Source of the DNA: Glandiceps talaboti
Taxonomy: Eukaryota > Hemichordata > Enteropneusta > Spengelidae
Direction of reading: 5' to 3'
Length of the DNA stretch: 64,000 nt
Assembly (NCBI RefSeq): GCF_964340395.1
Contig: NC_135571.1
Span: forward strand, 3,435,111-3,499,110
Shown: piece by piece, positions 55,303-64,000 of the stretch
Layout of the letters: every line of letters starts with the position of its first letter
How positions within the stretch are numbered: the first letter of the stretch is position 1
The notes under the pieces: generated by a model
Database searches by the model: none
The model's input: the letters and a program-made list of their open reading frames with translations, nothing else
What the model was told of the DNA's origin: nothing
Program-made: the position numbers and the translations under genes

Positions 55303-55867
55303 AAAATCGAGGAATGCTGAAATTGTTATGTAAATTACTCATTAAAGGTAAAGCCACAAGTGCTTAGTCACACTTGAATCATCTTGATTTGTAAAGGATT
55401 TTCCACTTCTATAATCGTGGAGAGAATTATATCGAAGCCCGCCCTCTTGCGGTCGGAAGATGCTCAGAATTGGAACACGTGAGATATTTTGCAGAATTGA
55501 ACATTTTACCGATTCTGTCAAATGGCTCTCAGAATAAACCTGTGAGAGTTTGATAAGATGTCTGCAGCTATCGATGGGAAAAGAAAACAGACGTACATGA
55601 AGGTCAAGAAGACAAAGAATTTCTTATCTTTTTGTTTAAAAATGTTTTTTAAATGTTTGGTCGGTGATTTATAAACTGGTCGGTCGAGTTACCGGAAACG
55701 CACAATTTTTCTTCTTAATTCTATTTTTGCTTTTAAAATAATTCATTTTAACATTTCTATCTTCTGTGTCACGTCTTTGCACATTTGTACAGTTTTAGAG
55801 TACACATGGTCCATGGTATGCTCACAATGTAATACAGTGAATTTCACAATACTGTTCAGTTTTTCTG

Positions 55868-56200
55868 TTTGACAACCAGTAGAAACCAACATATGCCACA
55901 CTTCAATAGCAAGATCACATTTTTTGCTACATTTAGTCTAAATGAAATAAACCATTTAATGCAACTTCATGCAGACATTCAGGCGCCAATGTTTTAATTA
56001 GTATCAAATTAAACACCCAATGAAGGGCGCGTAAAATGTCCTTTGCGGTGTTCATTTGATGTCTGTATGGTGACATGTGTAGTTCATTTCACTTCGACAA
56101 AATGTAGCAAGAAACTGTACTCATTCAATCTTGCTATCTGAAAGTATAACATGTCCAGTTTCATGTCGGTTTGTGCGTGGTTGTATCAAGCTGTACAGTA
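55868..56200. mobile_element. Palindromic MITE, family A copy
   Basis: Shares GAAACCAAC, TAGCAAGATCACATTTTTTG and CAATCTTGCTATCTGAAAGT with the element at 1,333-1,606. Confidence 0.65.
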
Positions 56201-57240
56201 TAGTGAAATTCGCTGTACATCAATGCACTTAGTATTAGATTACTAATCGCTCTGTATGACATTTTAATCCTATCCGAGTACTTTTTTCGAATGATCCCTA
56301 CTCGACATAAAACTGGTTAATTCCTCTTAACACTAAAAACCATTTGCACTATTTCGAGTGTTAAGCCATTACTTAGCGATGTTATGACTGCTATCCATTT
56401 ACTTCTAAGGGTCCACGGTATATGTTACACCTCAAACTGGCAACTGAGATTTTTACGGTCAAGTCACACACATCGCAGGAAACACAACCACGTATATGTG
56501 TATGTCTACTTTATTCACGAGATTTCTTGTTGGATGGAAACAATTTAATGTCGGTACCCTGCAATATGTACAGCTATAGACCCCTCCACTGGTACAGCTA
56601 TGTTTTTTCACTTCCCTCCCCTCCCCTTCCATGCCTTTGAAGACCGACATATGAGTATGGCGCCCTCAATGGCAACCTGTTTAAATATTATGAAAACCAC
56701 GCTAATGAACATGTAAATTGATTACATGAAGTTACGAATGTAGTAAGGGTGTAACATCTGGGCCGTTCCCATCGCGACCAATCAGATAAGAGATATCATT
56801 ATATTTACTTTAGTTGTCGTTGTTAATATGCTAATTGCAGGATTAGGGGTAGGGTTCGACTATTTGTACACTACTCCAACCACCATTATATCACTCCAAT
56901 CTTGCTACTTCCCTTCCATTAGTGTCCTGGCGAATAAACAATCAATTTGTAACGGGTCTTACATAAATAAACGTCTCAAGTCTACACGCTGCATATCAGG
57001 TTTACACCGTGTCAGGATCTATAAACTAATGTAGTGATGTATTGTAATGGTGTTTACCAACTTGATCACTTATTGTTAGACAATATTGGAACTCCTATGT
57101 CAAAGGTCCTGACCTTTGACATCGTACAAGTATCAGAATATTCAGGAGTTGCCACTCTTGTAAGTCACTCTTTTCAAAAAATTGTTCGATTTGCCATAAT
57201 GATAGGTCAGACTTTGAGATAGCATTTTGTACCTAGTCCG
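56201..57240. other. Intergenic DNA, no gene seen
   Basis: No supported coding region. Short frames at 56,422-57,222 lack recognisable domains or splice context. Confidence 0.5.
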
Positions 57241-57244
57241 ATTA

Positions 57245-57247
<3 letters not shown>

Positions 57248-57334
<87 letters not shown>

Positions 57335-57661
57335 CGACCGTCCGTCCGTCTGTCTGTCTGTCTGTCTGTCTGTCATACCTGCCTGCCTCCATCCACCCGT
57401 CCGTCAGACCATCCATCCATCCATCCATCCATCCATCCATCCATCCATCCATCCATCCATCCATCCATCCATCCATCCATCCATACATACATACATACAT
57501 ACATACATACATACATACATACATACATACATACATACATACATACATACATACATACATCCATCCATCCATCCATCCATCCATCCATCCATACATACAT
57601 ACATACATACATACATACATACATACATACATACATACATACATACATACATACATACATA
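57248..57661. repeat. Compound microsatellite (CTGT)n (CATC)n (CATA)n
   Basis: Three tetranucleotide blocks in succession, about 410 bases; long open frames on both strands are artefacts. Confidence 0.97.
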
Positions 57662-58236
57662 CGATATCATAATTGTTTTAAGAGCATGCGCAGTAATAGT
57701 GTATTTATTTCATAAAGCACAGCTGGTCTATCAAGGTATATCTTTCTATTGTCTAATTACCTGTATGCACTTAATCAGCATGAAGGACATTTTATTCAAT
57801 TCAACTTTTATTCAAATGTGGTGAGAATTTGCCGGCAGTCTTTGTCCGTTTAACCTCGTAATACGGTATCGGATTTATTACATACACCGATACCATGGTT
57901 GCTCTAAACCGTAAATTAGACATAGTTGAATAAAGATAAGAAGCTAAATTATGGTTAAGTTATGAGTAATCCCAAAGTAAAGGAATGCTTCAACAGACAG
58001 CTTCAGATTAGTATAGTTAATAGCATAAATTATGCATCAAATATAGATAAAACTTATCAAATATGCATGAACTTGTGATTCAACTCATTAATATTCATAA
58101 GTACTGTAACTATCTGATCTCTCAGAACAATTCAGTATCTATTACAGACATCACGTGCAGTTAATCCAATTTGAAGGTTATACCGTGCAATGTGGGAAAT
58201 TGTAATAGTCTAGATGCAGTTAGTGCTATACATGAA

Positions 58237-58241
<5 letters not shown>

Positions 58242-58311
<70 letters not shown>

Positions 58312-58400
58312 GTATGTATGTATGTATGTATGTATGTATGTATGTATGTATGTATGTATGTATGTATGTATGTATGTATGTATGTATGTATGTATGTACT
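58242..58400. repeat. (CT)n(GTAT)n microsatellite
   Basis: About 66 bases of CT followed by about 90 of GTAT. Confidence 0.97.
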
Positions 58401-59417
58401 TATGTGTGTGTTTGCGTGCGTACGTGCATGCGTCATTCAATACAACTTTTGTAGGCACTACACTGAAGCACGTAAACTTACTCTTCGTTATCGGACTATC
58501 CGTCATATATTTCATTGTTATCTAGCCACAGACTAACGTCACCATTAGTTTAATCAGTTTGGAACCATATTGACGTTGATTGACACATGTCACACTCATC
58601 TGTGGTATGATAATTACTAATTGACACACACCACACTCACCTGTGGGTTGCAATTGATAGCAATCACTAGTAAACTGACATGTAGCCATACACACCTGTC
58701 ACATATTCCATGAAGGACAACTGATACCGCACACGTACACTTTAGACGGACTTTAGAGAATTACACAAGCATAATTTGGTAGTCAGAAATATAAATCAAC
58801 TAAAGTGTCCCTGAAACTATTAAATTCTGATACAATACCGAGTCATTTGTCCGTAAGTTGCTCATTTTAGAATTATAGAACAAATCGTCCCAAAGGAATT
58901 TAAATAGTGAACGCAATTTGTGGTTGAAAGAAATTCTAAACGCGATATCATTTTGCGAGATACACACTAAGGAATTAATTTCACGATGATGTCTCCATTT
59001 CTTCAAAAATTAGTTTAAACAACCCTCCTTTTTTAAAATTTGTTTTTCCAGTGTTCCTATCTTTTTCCAAGTTGATTAATATGTATTATGTTCTTTGTGT
59101 AAATGTGACGGTGTATGTTCATGACATGACCATACTAAATATTGAGATGAATGTACACTGCACTGTCAGGTGGTGATAATGGCAGAGGTCAAAGTTCAGA
59201 GTGGAGGACTGTAAGTTATTTTGGTCTGTGACCTTTAACCCTGTGTCTAAGTCATTAACCTGACAAGTAAGTGTGGTAAATGAGATTTCTCACCTTGTTA
59301 CTGCTGTTGATGTATCGATTTTATTATTTTTTATACAACTACAAGGTTTCCAAACCACAATCAAAATTGCGAAAACAACATGAGAATTGAAATATTGACC
59401 TTTCTGACACAAACACA

Positions 59418-60925
<1,508 letters not shown>

Positions 60926-61283
60926 CAACCCACGAAAAAACACCGGTGCATTTGCTTCCATGTAGTAAGCAGGAATGAGACACGGTTTATGCAAAGACAT
61001 AGAATGTAATTAGTTCAGGTAACTTATCAAAGCACAAACACAGGATCTCATAACTGTTTACTGATAGAATACTACACATTATAACATTGAGTACCGCTGT
61101 TACTGTTACACATTGCAACTTCCACAGATATAAACAAACTGATAAAGGCACTGCGTGAACTTACATCAGTGGCACCCACTGTTGTTTTTGTAACAGTTGT
61201 ATATTATCGTGTTTACCCAAGCATGAAGTCTTGCCTTGGCTCACTTCGTTCAAGGAAACGCACTGGTGTTTTTTCGCCAGTTG
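60926..61283. mobile_element. MITE family B, full copy
   Basis: CAACCCACGAAAAAACACCG at the left and CACTGGTGTTTTTTCGCCAG then TTG at the right, flanked by TA; internal blocks AAACTGATAAA and CAAAGACATA match 9,044-9,421. Confidence 0.8.
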
Positions 61284-63935
61284 TATCACTACCTTCCTGG
61301 CTATTTCGTATTCAAAGCACACAGACGCTGTCAAATCCAATTTCGAATTTCATTACAAGTTACACCAGGTATTAAACCCAATGATTGGATTTACAGACAT
61401 GGAGTTTTATGCCCTAATCGATCTGTATTTTTACAGAATCAATGTTGTTCATTGGAAACACAAAATACTGGGTTTACAACCCAATTCTGTATTTGTATCA
61501 CGTAAATGAAGATAATTCAGGACGTGTAATGACACCTGCGTCAATGACTGAATACAGATAACCTCCGTTTTCCCTACAGAAATGACGATGAAGAATCGGA
61601 TGAGATAGAAACACGTAAATCATGTCAGGCGTTCGTAAAAAGCTACGAGTCTGTAAGATAGTAACACCCTATAGTTTTATTGCATCGATCTCGTCATTGC
61701 CAAACTCATTCCTGTGAATGTATTTTGAGCAAAATTCCTTTTTCTGAAGGACAAAAATGACTGTATAATTTTAACAGAACACATAAGCCATACAAGAGGT
61801 TTTTTTTTTTTTAAAGTTTTCTTGAAACAATACCATTCTGTATTTTTATTGTTACTGCAATACCTTCCTTACTGCCGAATACTCGAACATCAATATATTT
61901 GAAACATTCTGTTTTGGAGTAGAACAAAAATTATAATGTTTTGAAAAAATCATAATGACGATGGCTAATCTTAAATACCGAACGCTGTTATATCATTATA
62001 TGTATAGAATAGTCTGTTTTGGGATAAATTTCAAAAACCGAAATGAAATAAAAATAAAAATAAATAAAAATAAAAATAAATAATCTTAATGCCCGTGGAA
62101 GGAGCGTGGTACTCCGACTACATGGGATGTACGACCCAAATTTAACACATCTACCCAAGCATAATCCAAAATCAGACCCATTGTTAGGGATTTCCAGTCA
62201 CAATCATCCCGTCATTACCTTTACTCTGATGCCGTGAAGTATTTCGACATGAAGACTTCACATATTATTGACCCCATGAATAGGGAATTTCAGATGAAAA
62301 GTCGACCCATGTTTAAGGATTTTTAGGTGGGGAAAAGTGACCAATTTGGGCGGTACATACTAGCTCATATACCTTTCCATGGGAGTACCCCCCGGGGGCT
62401 TATATGACATGTACAGTGTAGGGCACGTAAATCATGTAAGGCATTTTATTTTTTAAATAAGCTCTCCAAGATAACCACGCCCTACATGTTTATCATATTA
62501 ATCTAAAAAATGACAGTGTATGCTCTGACAACGAAAACATTAATCAGGCAAGATGTTTTTAAAAGCTCTCTAAAATTATGATATTATATGTATTTGTGTT
62601 ATTAGTGTACTAACCCTTGACTACTAAATACTCGCACACACGTCAATATATTTGGAACAAACTACTTTGGAATAAATTTTGAAATGATAAAAATCAGTGA
62701 CAATAAAATCTAACAAGATTGGATCAACAACATAAATCATGGTAGACGTCATAAAAGCTCTCTGAAAACCTTCACACCCTACCTTTTCATTGCAAGCGTA
62801 AATTAATCTCTTTGCTGCGAAAATTTTCTCGCAAATATAGTAGAAATCTTCTTGTTTAGGTGCAAATGTTTGCTTAGCTGCGTTTTCCGTTAGTCTAGTC
62901 TAAGAATGGAACAACGGAAATTTAAGTGTATATTTGCGTCAAAGGGCTGACAATTTTTGTCAAATTTTATGAAATATCAAAATTTTAGTAACTCTATTTT
63001 TCTCATATTTTTCATAAAGACGATGTATGAGCTTATAACATGACAAGATAGTTACGCACAAATAGTACAGTACGTTTTAAAAGCTTAAAATATCACTACA
63101 CAGTCGCGTATTACATTTTGATGGCGTTAACCTTTTCTCTACAGAAATGTTCCCGCCATCGATCATATTTTGTGCATATTTCATTTTTCGTTGGAAATTT
63201 TTGTTACAACTTCATTTTATTTTAGACTTAGATATCAGAGGCGGCACTTTCTCATAAGTTGGTGTCAAAATTTTAGCCTTAAAATGTTGCAATATTTATG
63301 AAAAATTCAAAAAAATAGAAAATGGCATTTTTTGTCGTCTGGCTAGAGTGATGGGGTCAGGGGTTATGCTAATATAATTCAACACCATAAAGTTAACGTC
63401 ATTATCCCACAACGTAATCATTTAAGTCGTGACTCGAGGAATCTTTTAATTGGAGCGTTATTTGAAGCAAATAGAGGGATCTATAGGGAAGCCTTTATGG
63501 AATCGTCTTATCTGTCTGTGCCAGGAAGCCAGACACTTTGTTGTCTTTGTTCGTCTTCTTCGGAATTCTTTTTTACTCCCCTGTTCATTAGACTATGATA
63601 ATCCACTTAAACCTCCATTAGACCACGATATCTTTGTTCTGAAAATGTTTGGTACGTTTGTTTATTTAACTTTCAAACTCGTCTGTTATCGTAACTGAAT
63701 TTGACTTTTTGTTACTGCTCACCGACATCACGAAGCATCAGCGAGCGTAATGATGTAGGATGGTCTACATTTAAAGCCTCATTTGAGACGGAAGATATTT
63801 GTAAGACGAAATTCTAGTCCACTTGAAGTAGTTGGCAGAAATACAAATACTTATTCCTACAGGGCATTTGGTTATCGCCCCCTACATTATGTAGCAAAAA
63901 AAACTGTACAGGGAATGAATTAATGACACACACAT
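61284..63935. other. Intergenic DNA with diverged local duplications
   Basis: No supported gene. Similar phrases recur at about 61,610, 62,425 and 62,730 (ACGTAAATCATGTMAGGC, CACCCTA) and at 61,873 and 62,620 (CTCGNACA, CAATATATTTG), indicating old tandem copies. An A-rich AAATAAAAATA tract lies at 62,045-62,085. Confidence 0.45.
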
Positions 63936-63938
63936 TCA

Positions 63939-63940
<2 letters not shown>

Positions 63941-64000
<60 letters not shown>
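63941..64000. repeat. (CT)n microsatellite reaching the right edge
   Basis: Sixty bases of CT, cut by the window end. Confidence 0.97.

Noticed and set aside
57207-57824. Long open frames on both strands
   Set aside because: Translations of tetranucleotide repeats (CTGT, CATC, CATA); same for 3,729-4,161, 35,779-36,394, 54,534-54,927, 58,161-58,536 and 59,290-59,613.

Overview
The window is nuclear DNA from an animal: split genes with GT-AG introns, AT-rich intergenic DNA, many di- and tetranucleotide microsatellites, minisatellites, and short inverted-repeat transposons. The best-recognised protein, CEP290, is diverged from but readily alignable to the human one. Gene style and repeat content suggest a marine invertebrate, perhaps an invertebrate deuterostome (hemichordate- or amphioxus-like). 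That placement is an inference with low confidence.

Layout. (1) About 1-35,800, minus strand: the 5' two-thirds of CEP290, a ciliary transition-zone coiled-coil protein. I assembled 32 coding exons. They sum to 4,701 bases and 1,567 codons, with matching phases at every junction and no internal stop. The gene starts at 32,855 and runs off the left edge, so the last third of the protein is outside the window. Its introns hold minisatellites, LINE tails, MITEs and a 1.9-kb hAT-like element. (2) About 35,660-36,880: a probable divergent promoter shared with the next gene. (3) 36,600-45,400, plus strand: a gene whose 1,680-residue coding region lies in one exon, preceded by probable untranslated exons. 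The protein carries two degenerate ubiquitin-specific-protease-like domains that both appear catalytically dead, twelve 14-residue tandem repeats and C-terminal SUMO-acceptor motifs. (4) 46,151-47,098, plus: an intronless cytosolic sulfotransferase with all key motifs, and a decayed sulfotransferase fragment at 48,976-49,203. (5) 50,224-53,662, plus: a five-exon, 424-residue gene I do not recognise, with a TCTCGCGAGA promoter element upstream. (6) 53,663-64,000: no gene that I can support; repeats and MITEs.

The most striking signal is at exon edges. At seven or more CEP290 exon-intron junctions, and again in the unrelated unknown gene, a minisatellite unit contains the end of the exon plus its splice site. 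The intron therefore carries arrays of decoy donors or acceptors: 16 extra donors after coding exon 2, four or so after exon 17, and three extra acceptors before exon 24. Reading through the first decoy unit usually meets an in-frame stop. This may be a recurrent mutational process seeded at splice junctions, or a splice-regulatory layer.
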